Shown: positions 43,720 to 55,385, numbered from the stretch's first letter. The stretch is 64,000 nucleotides of DNA from Ligula intestinalis (GCA_036362985.1 JAYGXS010000004.1:16724675-16788674), one strand, 5' to 3'. Numbers and translations are program-made. The notes: generated from the letters alone by a model not told the origin.

Positions 43720-44530
43720 CAGACTTAAACAGTGACGAACCCTCCTCAAAGACTCCATTAAGGAGTATGGCCCTCCAGACTTTTGGTTGCTGCTCCTTCG
43801 GCCTTCATTTATTCGCTAAGCACCTGACTTACTTAATAAAACTACTAAAATGCGCATTAAGTCTGGGGAATTTGGTTGCAGTTTGTACTCTCAAATTTAA
43901 AACCTTCTTCCTCCCCTGTACGCCTGCACAGAGACGACACAGAATCCTGCATTGCATCAGAATTCGGCAGCGAAAGTCATTCAGACACGATAATTCCTAT
44001 GGGTTATTTTGCCTCTAGACTTCGACGCAGAAACTGCAAACACACTATGCACTCACTGTTTGTTTTTTAACTGAACAGCGTATTTTAGCTGAGTCAGTGA
44101 AGTCTTCCTCTTACCGCTAATTCTCTGGTTTATCTCGGACAGGTATCTTAACATATGGGGACGGGGGGCAGAAAAGACTCCTCGCTAGCGCTTCTCTCCG
44201 GTCATGTGCCAAGCAGGAGTGTAGCCCAGATGCATCAAGGGGTTACGTGCTTTGAGCAGCCGTAGGGCGCATAATGGAAGGAGACATTTTTCACAGAAGA
44301 AAATATAGACATTGAGCTCAAAGTAGCAAATAATCCTGCTGCAGAGTAAGGACATGGGGGTGGGGGTTGGTGCTGATGGGCAATGAAGACAACCGGTCTA
44401 CTGCCCGTCTTCTCTAATCTGCACAAACTTCGTCGTAAGGAAGGAGGGAAGCAAATGGGGTCTACAACAGTCTGGGACTTATCTGGACTGTATCTACAGT
44501 GGTACGAACAAAACACAGGCTAGCACAGTC
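43720..44530. repeat. Dispersed repeat R2, copy 1
   Basis: It aligns along about 750 bases with 44765-45490, in the same orientation. Shared blocks include 'gtttgtactc', 'ggttattttgcctc' against 'ggttattatgcctc', 'ttcgacgcagaaact', 'gctaattctctggtttatct', and 'gacttatctgg'. The open frames in it are not conserved between copies, so it is non-coding. Confidence 0.75.
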
Positions 44531-44569
44531 CACAGTGGCGAGTCGGCGACACAAAGAAACAATTATTGA

Positions 44570-44720
44570 TTTTATACACGTTCAAATTTTAGTTATTGTA
44601 CACAAGCCACAAGTAGCCACCCCATTTATTGCTGATTGCCCATCTCTGACGATGGACTCTTGCAGGAGCCCAAGAGCTCAGAATTAAATACAATTTGTTC
44701 CGGTGCTCACTCATGTGTCT
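44570..44720 (+). repeat. PLE-B 3' end with hammerhead-like motif
   Basis: Plus strand 'catctctgacgatggactct', 'tgcaggagccc' and 'aagagctcagaa' (44641-44685): CTGACGA, one extra T, a GGACTC stem II strand, then AAGAGCTC where GAAAGCTC is expected. It is the same family as 59040-59135 and 48880-48935. The GAAA block is mutated, so it is probably dead. It lies between the two R2 copies. Confidence 0.55.
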
Positions 44721-44764
44721 TCGATACCGATACGAAAAAAACTGTATGCAATGTTAATGGTCAG

Positions 44765-45490
44765 CTTTCTTCTAATCGCTCAGCGACTGCCTTACTCAAT
44801 AAAGTGACTTAAATGTCCAGTGGGTCTGGAAAATTCGATTAGAGTTTGTACTCACATTTCCTAGGAGGTTATTCTTCCCTTCTAATCACTGTCTAGCACA
44901 GAGGAAGGTATAGAATACTGTACTGCAACGAATTCATTCAGAGGCAAAGTCCCTTAGGGTTATTATGCCTCCTTCAGGCTCCGACGCAGAAACTTGCCTA
45001 TTGCAAACGCAGTACGCATCCGCTTTTTTTCTAAACAGCATATTTTAGCTGCGTCAGGGAAGTCCTCCGCTTACTGCTAATTCTCTGGTTTATCTCCGAC
45101 ATCCGTCTCAACACACGGGGCCGGGCGTGTGGCGGGAATAGCCTTGCTGCTAGTGTTCATCTCCAGTCACGTGGCCAGCATTAGTTTAATCCAGCTGCAT
45201 GAAGGGGCTTCTTGTTTTTTAGCAACTGTAGTGCGCGTTAAGAAAGGAGCGCGCTCGCTTTCTCACGGAAGACTAAAAGAAGAACGCGAAGTTCAAAGTA
45301 AGCGATAAACCTGCTGTGGAGCAAGGGGACGCAGGGGGCGGAACAGGTGGAAGATGAAGACACCCTGCCAGTCTTCTGCGATCTGCAGGAAGTGAACTCC
45401 ACAGCAGTCTTGAACTTATCTGGGTTGTATCTAACAGTGAAAACATTTCTTTTAAGACCCTGAATACAGTGGTGCGACAAAGCTGCACAG
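44765..45490. repeat. Dispersed repeat R2, copy 2
   Basis: Partner of 43720-44530, with about 230 bases between the copies, part of them occupied by a PLE-B end. It carries a longer G+C-rich middle ('cacacggggccgggcgtgtg'). Confidence 0.75.
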
Positions 45491-45764
45491 TAATGTTAAA
45501 TTTCAGACCTTCGTCCGTCTGTTTTTTTTTTCTAAAACAAAGAAAGTTATCTGTTAGAGGAAACGAGTTAACGCAGATGTGACTACATTTTTTTTCTCCG
45601 ACATTGCGTTTTCTGGTCCGGTTACTTGTTCCTTCGCATTTCTTTCGGGCATGAAAGGTTTAAGATGAAACAGAGTCCTATTTGTCTCAGTTGTTGCTTC
45701 TCTTGACCAATCTTTAGGGTTAACACATCTATTAAATTAGCTCAACTAATTCACACTACAGTGT

Positions 45765-45861
45765 TTTCAGAAAATCATCATCAGGCCACACATTTGCAAG
45801 GGTAATTAAAACTGTACAGTTAAACAGGATTAATAAATATAGTCTGATTATAATTCATCAT
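45765..45861 (-). ncRNA. PLE-C type 3' end with hammerhead-like core
   Basis: On the minus strand: 'ggcctgatgatgattttctg' then 'aaaacact' (45767-45794). CTGATGA and GAAA are intact, but stem III (AACACT) is no longer self-complementary and stem II is minimal. It lies about 70 bases downstream of the stop of the GIY-YIG fragment. Confidence 0.4.
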
Positions 45862-46401
45862 TTACGCGTCGCCCGCATGGCGGGGTCGGCGTGTGTTGGG
45901 GGAGGGGGGGAGTAGGGAGAAAAGTGAGTTAGGTTGTGGGCATTGATCAGAGGTCAGATAAATATAGGAATAATTTCTGCAATTTGCACGAAGCGATCGA
46001 CTATGATTAGGGCGTAGGGGCGAAATGCAATCTTCACCTGGCGTCGGGGTCGGCCACCGAAGTGAAAGGGCTTCTGTCAGCGTCTTCTGACAACACAGCA
46101 CTGGTTTACCTAGCCGTATGGCCACTGCTTCAGCTGTTGCAAGCACCCGTTGGCGTAAGCCCTTGGAAAAGTTAGCTGGTGTCCGGTAGACAACGTAAAA
46201 GGCTTCGTTGGTATCGACTCGATGATTCGTATTGAAGAGATGTGCGAGAATAGAACTCGAGATTGATCTAGTTTCACCCTCACTTAACCAGGCTGGTATA
46301 TGTTCACGCACCCTCTTTTCCAGGTGCCTCATTGTTCGGACGATGAATCCTGCTCCACAGGAGTAGGTTAAAGAGTACATGCACATTGATATGGCCTTCA
46401 A
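45862..46401 (-). CDS. PLE-C type: GIY-YIG endonuclease C-terminal fragment
   Basis: An open frame of 179 residues. 'MCMYSLTYSCGAGFIVRT' (residues 6-23) is the GIY-YIG core with Cys15 kept but YIG changed to FIV. 'LEKRVREHIPAWLSEGETRS', 'SSSILAHLFNTNHRVDTNEA' and 'LRQRVLATAEAVAIRLGKPV' follow, then 'LCCQKTLTEALSLRWP' and about 60 residues of Pro/Ser/Asn-rich tail. The frame is open to its stop, but the core substitution suggests an inactive nuclease. RT is missing upstream. Its relatives are at 34391-34833 and 61339-61830. Confidence 0.8.
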   Translation of the reverse strand: MKAISMCMYSLTYSCGAGFIVRTMRHLEKRVREHIPAWLSEGETRSISSSILAHLFNTNHRVDTNEAFYVVYRTPANFSKGLRQRVLATAEAVAIRLGKPVLCCQKTLTEALSLRWPTPTPGEDCISPLRPNHSRSLRANCRNYSYIYLTSDQCPQPNSLFSLLPPSPNTRRPRHAGDA

Positions 46402-46946
46402 CGGGAGTCAGTTTTTACCTCCCTCCTACGATTGGGAGGATTACTTGATGGCCAAAGAGCTGTAGGAAGGGAAAAGGAAAGGGAAAAACAGCCTTCATGA
46501 TCCATTTTATCAATAATTTTCTGTGAATTACAGTGGCAAGAGTCTGGATCAGAAAGAATGCTACTTTTCCTCAAATTAGTCGTCGTAGGCATCTCACTCG
46601 CAGGATACTATTTTTTAAGTAAGAAAAATGGAAAAGCAACCTCATATTTACAATCTTACTGGTAAATATGTACAAAAAAATACTTGCTTCGGGCTAACGC
46701 TCTCAACACCGAAGGAAGTTGGTAAAAGGGGCAGGGAGAGTGAAAGATAAAATCCCACCAGGGTTGAATCACGCCTAGGCAGCAGGCCGGCGAGTAGATG
46801 TGGTATTTTCGAAAAAAAGATCGGAAAAGTCATTAAAGCAGTGTATTAGGAGTAAATAAACGATGAGAGTACACACAAAGTGCTCACCGCGGAGCGATTA
46901 GACACTAACGTACTTCACCGAAAATGCCTTTCCAATCCTGTTGCTA
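46402..46946. other. Unassigned sequence
   Basis: The first 100 bases may hold more of the PLE body in another frame, but no motif was found. The rest is unassigned. Confidence 0.3.
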
Positions 46947-46960
46947 ACATTACAGCCTCT
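46947..46960. repeat. Left target-site duplication
   Basis: ACATTACAGCCTCT, matched by ACATTGCAGCCTCT at 47066-47079 (13/14). Confidence 0.8.
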
Positions 46961-47065
46961 GAGAAGAAGAAGAAGAAGAAGAAGAAGAAGAAGAAGATTC
47001 GATCGCTGGGACAATATGCTTATTCGCCTGACGTTTCAATATCCGTCGCGGATTCGTCATCAGAG
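46961..47065 (-). mobile_element. 105-bp mini-insertion: PLE-A hammerhead unit with TTC-repeat tail and target duplications
   Basis: In element sense (minus strand) the insert begins CTCTGATGACG, contains the entire PLE-A hammerhead-like motif and the tail 'tattgtcccagcgatcgaat', and ends in about twelve TTC units. It is bordered by 14-bp direct repeats (46947-46960 and 47066-47079). No PLE coding sequence is present. The layout is that of an extremely 5'-truncated retrotransposed copy, or of a small RNA released by the ribozyme and mobilised in trans. Four bases of the target (ATGT) are identical to the element sequence just upstream of CTCTGATGA, so the 5' joint may use microhomology. The X segment that follows the tail in other copies is absent. 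Confidence 0.85.
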
Positions 47066-47068
47066 ACA
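47022..47068 (-). ncRNA. Hammerhead-ribozyme-like motif, PLE-A (mini-insertion)
   Basis: Minus strand: CTGATGA (47057-47063), extra C, GAATCC, loop GCGAC, GGATATT, GAAAC (47032-47036), GTC, AGGC. Stem II has four Watson-Crick pairs (ATCC/GGAT), a bulge, then A-T and G-T. Stem III would be ACGT only. Stem I is GTCT/AGGC. All conserved core bases of the hammerhead consensus are present; the extra base after CTGATGA is shared with the PLE-B and PLE-D copies. Confidence 0.7.
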
Positions 47069-47079
47069 TTGCAGCCTCT
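47066..47079. repeat. Right target-site duplication
   Basis: ACATTGCAGCCTCT; see 46947-46960. Confidence 0.8.
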
Positions 47080-48879
47080 CTTAATAAACGAACGGGTATT
47101 CAGATGAAAACATCATTGCATGGGGAAAACGCGCTAGAGGCTGAATGGTCGGGTAAAAACTCTGTCACAACCTCAGTCGTCAACGTTCCGCAGGACGTCT
47201 GGTCTCCGTTAATAACGGTGCAGGAGGCATCAACTACCCTGCTCGGAATCGTGCAACAATTTAAAAGGACGACCTCAAAATGTAACCCAATTAACACTTA
47301 AGAAAACTATTCACCGACAAGAGGCGAGCAAATCTAGACGCCGCCAGGCATATAATTGCTGCTGAAGTAGCTGTCTGGTTTGGACGTGTAAATACTTCTC
47401 AGCTGGCTTTAACCTGACAACCTCGCGCATTCCTGTTACCTTTACTGGCGGCAGACAATATGACTCTACCAGGCTACGGTTCAGAGAATCGTTCCTTCAG
47501 ATCGTTACATGATCAAAAGAGCCAAAAGGCGTGAAGAGAAAACGACCGCAAACTGTGTGTTGCTGACAGTTTCTGCGCTTCAAAACGAAAGAAGTTTTAG
47601 GCTAAATCTAAGACACACCTCTCGTCCAGATTTTAGTTCTCCCCAGTGACTCGCAAGTCGGAAGGCCAAAGTCGCCTTAGACCGCCACTGCTACCCACAG
47701 CGTAGCCATCGCCAAACAAGCTGCCGCGGAACTGTCTTAGAATTTTCCTCTGAAAGTAAAATCTGTCGGCCTTGATCTGGTGGTCTTACTTGTGAGCGGA
47801 GAATCACGCGATGTTGGACGGTTATCGTATGCGAATAAAAAATGACACCATGGCCAACCACAGAAATTTCCGCCTATCATTCAGTCGTCTGCTGGGATAT
47901 CCTGTTTGCAGAAGCAAATTTAAAGCGAGAGTAGAATGGGCAGTCCAGTCGCGCAATTTTTGCTTCATCCGTCTGGTCACTTGTGGCAGCAATCAACTCA
48001 CAAACGGAGCTCTGCTTCGAACTTCCGCAATAAAGGCACTTCTAGGGACGGGGTGGGTGGGGGCGTACTGCGCGTTACAGCGTCGAGGAGCAAACATCTC
48101 TTCTGCGTCAAACCATGACTGAACGCCGGAGGAGTGGGAGGATATGGGGTGGATCGCTTATAAGCCTCCCACGGTAGGAACAAGGACCGCCCGCTTGTGT
48201 TAATGCGAGGGACAGTGAGAGGAGACCACTCGCACACATGCACGAAAATTTTCAAATAATGACCAAACTGAGACCGCCCACACAATAAATTCACCGGGTG
48301 ACCGCTTCAATAATCTTTCCTCTAAACCCCTCGCTAGCATACAGTTTGTAATTCTAGAACGGTGAGCCACTTTCAACATAGCAGAGGCCGCACCCACGGA
48401 GTTTGTTACCTATAGATACATTCTTGTGCATAATTAAAACCCGAACGCGTCTCTGCGTGCTGTCGATGAGAGGTGAGATTTGTTTTTCTGCTGTTTATCA
48501 GTTCAAGTACGCTGAGGATGACTTATTTTGCTCCCTAAACAGGACATGGTAACAGGAACCTTCCGCGAAATGCGGGGCGTCTTTGCGTCAGATTCGAGGG
48601 AAAATAGGCTTAGGTATACTGCTACCTTTAGTGTTAAGTTTACGCCTAGGTTTGAGGTTAGTGTAAGTGTTAGCTGCAAGGATAGGATTAACATTTGGAG
48701 CTAGGGTTTGAGCTTACGTTAGAACCCGAGACGATTTACCCTGTGTGAAATTATATACAGGGCTACCGTTCATTTTGGGACCCTTTTAGGAGATTCAAAA
48801 GTTCAGGAATGAATGAAAACGTTCGTGTTCCTGGTATTTGTATGTAAAAGGCAAAAGACTTGTCGAGAACTTGAGCAAT
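47080..48879. other. Unassigned sequence
   Basis: About 1.8 kb of moderately GC-rich DNA without recognisable genes or repeats shared within this window. A short run of related 'gttaggttaggtgtt'-like words occurs at 48600-48680. Confidence 0.35.
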
Positions 48880-49100
48880 TTGTTTGTTTTGCTGAGCTTT
48901 AGAACTCGCACAAGAGTCCCTCTTCAGAGATAAGAATCAGAAATCAGAAGGGTAATTATAGTGGACATACGCCAATCAACTGGCAGAGGTCATCGGGCCA
49001 TGAAGGGGTAAGGAACAGCAAACAAAATGGAGAGATGGAGGCAATTAGAGTGGTATCCGCTTATAAACTGTCAGTGAAGTCAGAGGTCACCCGGGTCAGC
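48880..49100 (-). repeat. PLE-B 3' end relic with hammerhead-like motif
   Basis: Minus strand 'tctctgaagagggactcttg', 'tgcgagttctaaagctcagc' (48893-48932): CTGAAGA, extra G, stem GGACTC/GAGTTC, then TAAAGCTC where GAAAGCTC is expected. The upstream 3' UTR (to about 49020) resembles that of the copy at 59135-59200. No coding part was found. Confidence 0.6.
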
Positions 49101-49254
49101 AATTTAAGTAGCACCTTTTCACCATGGTAGAGGGTCCTGGCAATCCTGCTTCCTCTCCTAGCGGGTTCATCCTGGGGACGGACGTGCAATGCAGCTGAGC
49201 TTATCTTCATCAGTTCTACTTCAGTAATTCCAATTAGCTAGGCAAAGAAAGTCT

Positions 49255-49390
49255 TGCCATTGCACGCCACCCCAAGTTATGTGTACGAATCCACATGCAC
49301 CTGCGGATGCAAGTACATAAGGCGAACGCAAAGGCAATCGACAGCCAGGGCCGTTGAGCCATCGCTTAAATGACTTTTAACACAAGAAAT
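49255..49390 (+). pseudogene. PLE-E: GIY-YIG fragment, plus strand
   Basis: 'SYVYESTCTCGCKYIRRTQR' followed by 'QSTARAVEPSLK' and a stop; the second G of the GIY-YIG motif (YIG to YIR) is mutated. It is related to the minus-strand copies at 10435-10740 and 11063-11395. Confidence 0.7.
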
Positions 49391-49399
49391 TAAATTCCT

Positions 49400-52324
49400 T
49401 GCCCTTTGATCACGAAACATTTACACAGTGGTCGGTCAATCTGTTGACCCCTACACAGCGTTTTGAATACTTTTTCGGCTGCAAACAGTTCGATGCTTGT
49501 GCAACTTGAAAGCAACCTGTCTACGGTGGGAGAATCTCAACCTATACAGGCATTTGAATCGTGTGACCAAACTCCAATTGCCCCGGTAATTTTCATGCTT
49601 AGACCTACTTACCGTTCTGTTTGTTTTAAAACTTTCACTTTTTCCTTGCCTATGGTATGCTGAAAGGCAAACTTTTCTTTAGTTATTTTCTGCAACGAAC
49701 CTTGCTATCACATATTGATTTCGTGTACAAATTAAAATTTTTGTGTGCTTCTGTTCATTAGTTATGTTCTGCAGTTGATGGGCCGCCACAAACTTTATTG
49801 GTGCCCATACTGTGCAAACTTGTTTAAATTCATACCGGAGAAGAATGCTTCAAAATTTAACCTTTTTAGGTTCATTTTTTCATACAATAACTATTCACAG
49901 TAGTGGCAACTCTGTGGAAGAAATGTTCTATAATTTATTCGCAAAAGAAACTTAGAAGGATTTCTGCTACACGTCTTTCTGTCCTTTATGCGAGTACATT
50001 TTCTGGCTAGCGTGAACGAAGAAATATGCAACTGGTTTATCTGCTATTTGGCCGTACATAGATAAGAGCACATTTTTTCTCTTCCCCTAGAGTTCGTTTC
50101 TAATGGAGTTCTATAGACAACCATCATCATCTGCATCCCGCATTTACGGCTCCTACATTAGTGGGAAATATTTCTGATAAATTTTGCATTTTCGCCAGAC
50201 CTTAATATCCTACCGTTCAGCCTCTTGCTAAATGTAACTTCTCTTTTTTCGCGTCGACGAAAACTGAACCCTAAACACACCGCCAGCCTCTGTTTTTATT
50301 TTTTGCTGTTTTGTACGAAGTTTGGATAGGCCTATTTCAGTTCTAGGTGGCAAAAAGCTATGCAAACTTACCTTGTAGAATAACTGCACACATTTCTTAC
50401 CACAATCACGACGACAGCAGAAATATCCCTTTTATGGCCCAAACCCTTTGCTCTTCACAGCAAAACCAAACGGCGAAGAAAATGATAATGACACCCTGGA
50501 GGCAAAATGTTCGCTAAAAATATACCACTTACACCTCATACATTGTCAGTAACACGACATGTCCCTGGGCTACTTGGGTTTCAGTTTTAATTACCCTTTA
50601 ATGTCACTTATTGCCTCCACCTGAATTTTTCAGACATCTATGTGTAGTAAGATTGGCCCAGACCGAGTATAATGGTAGGATGTGCATGCAAACTGACATT
50701 GTTAAATGGAGGGTTGACTCTATCCTCGGAAGGACAGTTATGCGTTAACTGCCCCCTAAGTCTCACTTGCGCCTCAGCATTTTAAGTCGGCTCAAGAAGG
50801 CTTCCTGAATATGTTCCAAAGCAGTAACTTTCCTATTTTTTTAAGACAAGGCAAGGCAGAAAATGACGGGGACAAACAGCAGTAGGTATAATTAACCATT
50901 TTGACGACTAGAAGGTCTGGCAAGGCAATCTGTGCACGTAAAACTCACGCCACTAAATGACTTTTATGGGCACGAGGGGTTTAACTCTCAACACTACTTA
51001 AGGTGCTCTATTTCCATGGTAACTATATATTTTTCTACAAGAACAGGGGATTTATCACAGCATGACCTAAAATACTGATTGACTTTTAGATTTAAAATAT
51101 TTCCAGTATCTTATCGCAGTGGGTTAAGTTAATAGGTAAAACCCTTACCGCTGCGGTATTAAGGTGCACTTCCGTGTAGGCGCCAGGGCAGGCGCCTGAG
51201 GGGCGAAATATTTTATTCTGTACAGAAGTAGTGCAGAATAGGTTGAATGAAATTAACAGTCGGACAAGTGCACGATCACCGGCGAGGAGACCGGTTTCTG
51301 AGGTATGAAAGCGTAGCAGTTGTCATCGTGAGGTCCTGTGTGAGTTAGCCTTGAAGGTGATTAGCCAGACCGGGGTAGGTAGATATTTGTGCGTGTGCAC
51401 TTGTTAGCAGCCGCGAGAGGGAAGAGTGTGAGCATCGCACTCGAAGTTGGACCACCCCATTCTCTCAAATTTATGTGTTCAGGAAATTATTCTAAGGATC
51501 CAGACTCAACAATCGCTGAGGTTAATTCTGGGCCCTAGCTGAAGCTCGGTATGAATAAACCATCGGTTATTGAAAGGCATCATTTTGATAGCTCAGGGGT
51601 AGTTTATCCAAGATAACGTTCAGGGGTCCACAACTCAACTTTACTCGGAATCTAATGTTTCCATGGCTATGACTCCTTGCGGCGTTACATCACTCGCAAG
51701 AATTCCGCTCTACACCCGACCTAGGGTCTTTGCCAAATCACTGGAACTTAAGGTAAAGAAAAGATAACGAAAACCACACTTCAGAATGCATTTTTATTGC
51801 AAATCAGCCCACTCTTCGCTATAAGAAATGTAGCCTGCTTCCATCTCTCAAGGTCAACGAAAAATCATGACATGGAAGGTTGCCAAAGTACACGATAATT
51901 CGGTCCCCGGAAATTATTTTGGAGTGATCGGAGAAGTGCCAGGCAGTTTGAAATGACTTATTCTCTACGCGAATCCATGAACGCAGGCATAAGAAACCGC
52001 CGATAAACAATCTCATCACACTTTTCCTCGCCAGCACATTACAATTTGAACGTCGTTTTAAACTGTGTCCTATGGGTTGAAGTAGTGCTTGCTGCAAAGC
52101 ACTACAATCATAAAGTCCAGTTCCGTTTTACAAATAGAAGGGGCAGTACATCAGTAGGATTGTTTATTATATGCAGAAACTCGTCGGTGGCCTTAATTCC
52201 CGACGCGCGATGGGGTGGAGGTCTGCGCGTGCGTCTATCTGCTAGCGTGCTGCGGACTTTGTGCGTAAACGTCATATGAGTCGCCAGCCAATTGATCAAT
52301 AAATGAGCCTATAGGAGTTAAGGC
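49400..52324. other. Unassigned sequence
   Basis: Nearly 3 kb with no assigned feature. A GC-richer stretch at about 51160-51450 was not matched to another part of the window. Confidence 0.3.
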
Positions 52325-52450
52325 TAAGACGTTTAACCCTAACGCCTACAATCATTCAGGCCCTGATTCCTTAGAAGATAGGAGAAGTCTTGGGAAGGCA
52401 GAGTAGACGGAGCATTGTATCTTTTTCAGAGTTAATGGAAAGTTGCTAAT
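52325..52450 (+). repeat. Dispersed repeat R1, copy 3
   Basis: 'taaccctaacgcc', 'caggccctgattccttagaa', 'gaagtcttgggaaggcagag' and 'gcattgtatc' follow the R1 order seen at 28-170. Confidence 0.5.
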
Positions 52451-53390
52451 TGGTCTTGCAAGGCGTCCGACCATGAGGCTGGCGTCGTCGCAACCGCCAT
52501 GCGCGAGGCGCATTCCAAGTGTCCTCTAACCACAGTCATCGTGAGCGGCCACTAAATACTCGCTTTGTCTCGGTAGACTGATGGTGATCGGTTGCCTTGG
52601 CGAGATGAAGCCCTGTGTGTGAGTAGATGGCTCAGACCATTGAGCGAGAACGGACAGGGGGTGCCGGGACTTAGCGCCTGACCGCAGGCAGCATTAGGCG
52701 CGCAGGGCAAAGGCGCTGTCCGTCAGATCTTGGGTTCCAAGTGGCTGCTAGGACCACTACAAGCCGAAAGCTGTTTGTCGGTGTCTGTGATTAGCTGTCT
52801 CCGAGGCAGCTCGTAGACTGTGATTCCATGTCTTCTTGCACGGCATGGGCGCCAGAGATGAAAGGTGCCACAAGGGCCTCACTCTCTCTCTTCCCAGACA
52901 TGGAAACAGCATAAGGTCTCGACAGTGTGGTGAACAATGAAATAAGGAACTAAATCCCGCCCACATACGGCTTTGAGAGCGTGCCGATGGCGGCAGAAAC
53001 TAGGTCAAGGCTGATGTGGTGGCCTGTGCAGAGCTGTAGTTGGGCCATCGGTCAGAGGATGCACATGCATGATCGCGTCAACGTGTGCCATGTGTGAGTT
53101 GGCACATTGGGATGAGGGAGGTAAAGATTGTTTGCGGCACAGTGCATCTGAATGAACGTTGGGCTACGCGAATCCGCCATTGAAAGATTTCCCAGCGTAT
53201 GCCCCACAGTGAGATGGGATGGGCGCAGAGACGGCCACTGTCGTGTCTTCTTTTATGGTGGTAACAAGCTTGTACTATATTTACGACACTCTCCTGCTCC
53301 TCTCTTATCCAGTAGGGTCCGTTGTCATGGCAGAGGCATGATAATCGAAGGCGGGATCGAGCATAGTGACTAAGCCCTTGTTCTACTTCT
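52451..53390. other. Unassigned GC-rich sequence
   Basis: No recognisable feature was found. The last 60 bases may be the 3' UTR of the PLE-A relic that follows. Confidence 0.3.
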
Positions 53391-53397
53391 TATGCTT

Positions 53398-53476
53398 ATA
53401 TCTCTAAGGAAGAATCCGTGACGGATGTCAGGTGCATAAAAGTCTTGTCTCAGCAACCGCATAATCTTCTTCGTCG
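53398..53476 (+). repeat. PLE-A 3' end, plus strand, ribozyme core deleted
   Basis: 'atctctaaggaagaatccgt', 'gacggatgtcaggtgcataa', 'aagtcttgtctcagcaaccg' and 'cataatcttcttc' align with the PLE-A unit, except that the eight bases GAAACGTC are missing between two GTC triplets. CTGATGA has also become CTAAGGA. Both halves of the catalytic core are therefore lost while the rest of the unit remains. Confidence 0.65.
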
Positions 53477-53479
53477 CAA

Positions 53480-55174
53480 AGTTAAATGGCTTGACTGCGC
53501 GTACCAGAGGCGCTTGGTCCGCACACCATGGGTCATGATTTTACATAACAGGAAAGTGAGACCTGCTCAAATCCTGAATGAGGCTGCCATAGAGACACAT
53601 TAAATAGGAACTGTGGTAGCTCACACTCAGCACCGCTGCGCTGACTCTGCTTGTCTCCTCGCCCGTGACAACCTCCCCACACACTGTTGCTCACTTGTCA
53701 CTAAAGGCCCGCGTTATCCTGTCCACTTCACTCCAGGTGATGCAGGAATTAGGCGTGCCTGAGATGATTTTCCGTTCTATCATACTTACTTGTATATACG
53801 TACTTCAATGGTTGTGCGTCGGAATCTGGGGAAAAAGATGTAAAGTGGCAAATAACACCAAAACTGTCATGATCTGATTTAGCAGGAGACCAAGCCCCTT
53901 TAATTTCTACGATAATTGTTTGAATATGCAGGCTGTGTTGTCTGACCCGCGGGTCATAAACGAGCGAGACTATCACGTTGACAGTCCATACTTTGAAGAT
54001 ACGAATGCATTACTTGTATGCATTTGAAAACCATAGAACCTGGTCATAACCATCCCGTGGGCTCTCATTATGCATCGGTCAATCGGTGTAATGGCGACCG
54101 AGAGCTCCAAAACAAACTGCGTCGCATTCAGCTTGCGTGTCAGCACTTTTATGGAGCTGGCCTCGCCTAGAACATAAAAATGGCAATCCTCCAGTATGCT
54201 ATTTTAGAGTCCTCTGTTCTGCCAAATACGCCCCCTATCGGCAGGCACTATAATTATGCATTTTTCGGCCCTCGGTTCTCTTTGTAGTCTCTAGGCAGGG
54301 GTTGTACTTGGAGTACTATAATCAACAGGCCAAATCCAAGGTTGTCGGTAACAGACAGACGGCACCTTTGAGAGGTATTATTTGCGCACAGAAGTCCCAG
54401 TTGCTGTCTTTGGCGGTAGTAGCCACGGGCGAACCCAGGGCTAGTGTTGACTGTGGCCAGTCAGGCCTGAGATAGTGAGGGAAACACTGGTGGTATCTGA
54501 TTTTATGTAATGGTGGAGCAGATTCCAATGGCTTATGATTGGTATTTGCATTGCCCACGGGTGTGTCGTGTATAGAGGCCTCTGCTGCCGAGAGCTGGTA
54601 TGTTCAAATGGTCCTTGGGCAGTCGCGACCATTTGGACGCGCGTGTGTGCGTGCGGGAAATTCCGTCAAGGGTCTTCAACTCAGTGAGTCTGAAACAGCT
54701 GCATTTGAAGTTGCATGATGTTGGGCAGCGGGCATTAAACAAGGAAATTAGACAGCACTGTTGGCTGTCCGCCAAACCTTACACCTTTTGGAGTATTTCC
54801 CGCAGCTTATGAACTATAATAACGGTAGCCACTTTATGTCACATAAGGTCCTTCGTCTTCTCTATCGCTTACCACTCATTGAAGATCTACTCAATTGCTG
54901 TATTCAAGTTAATAGGTTTACCATCAGCTACTTTTGTAGTGGCCCCTAGCAGCCAATTGGAACCCAAGATCAGCCGCTGTCGCATGGCGCCTTTGGCCCG
55001 CAAGGCCTGCGCACCCACTGCCGCCTGGGGTAAGGCGCTAACTGTAACTGACAGACGCCTCACTATGGCCGCGCACCCAAGCCAACCTTCGCCCATCTCA
55101 AGGTCACGCCACAACCGCTAGTCTAGACATTGGCCGCGTGATTGGCCGCCGTAACAAAGCATGCGCCAACATTC
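53480..55174. other. Unassigned sequence
   Basis: No recognisable feature was found. Confidence 0.3.
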
Positions 55175-55385
55175 CGGTGATTTCCCACGCTCTCATCACT
55201 CCGGAATTGACGCCCTCACAGCTGGACTGCAGTCATCCGAGAATCAAAACTCATTCCATCTATTGTCCTATCCTTCTGTACAGAATAATTTTTTCCTAAC
55301 ACTCTGGTCTTCCACCCGTCTTCTCTCTTCTCTCCTTAGGAACCATGGTCTGAAGGTCACAGCCGCTGAGGTTTAACTTCATGCG
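55175..55385 (-). repeat. Dispersed repeat R1, copy 4
   Basis: On the minus strand: 'ttaaacctcagcggctgtga', 'ccttcagaccatggttccta', 'ggaagaccagagtgttagga' and 'ttctgtacagaaggatagg'. It is most similar to the copy at 60065-60250. Confidence 0.6.

Noticed and set aside
46966..46998. GAA microsatellite as an independent feature
   Set aside because: It lies between the target duplication and the PLE-A tail and is the TTC-repeat end of the insertion itself.
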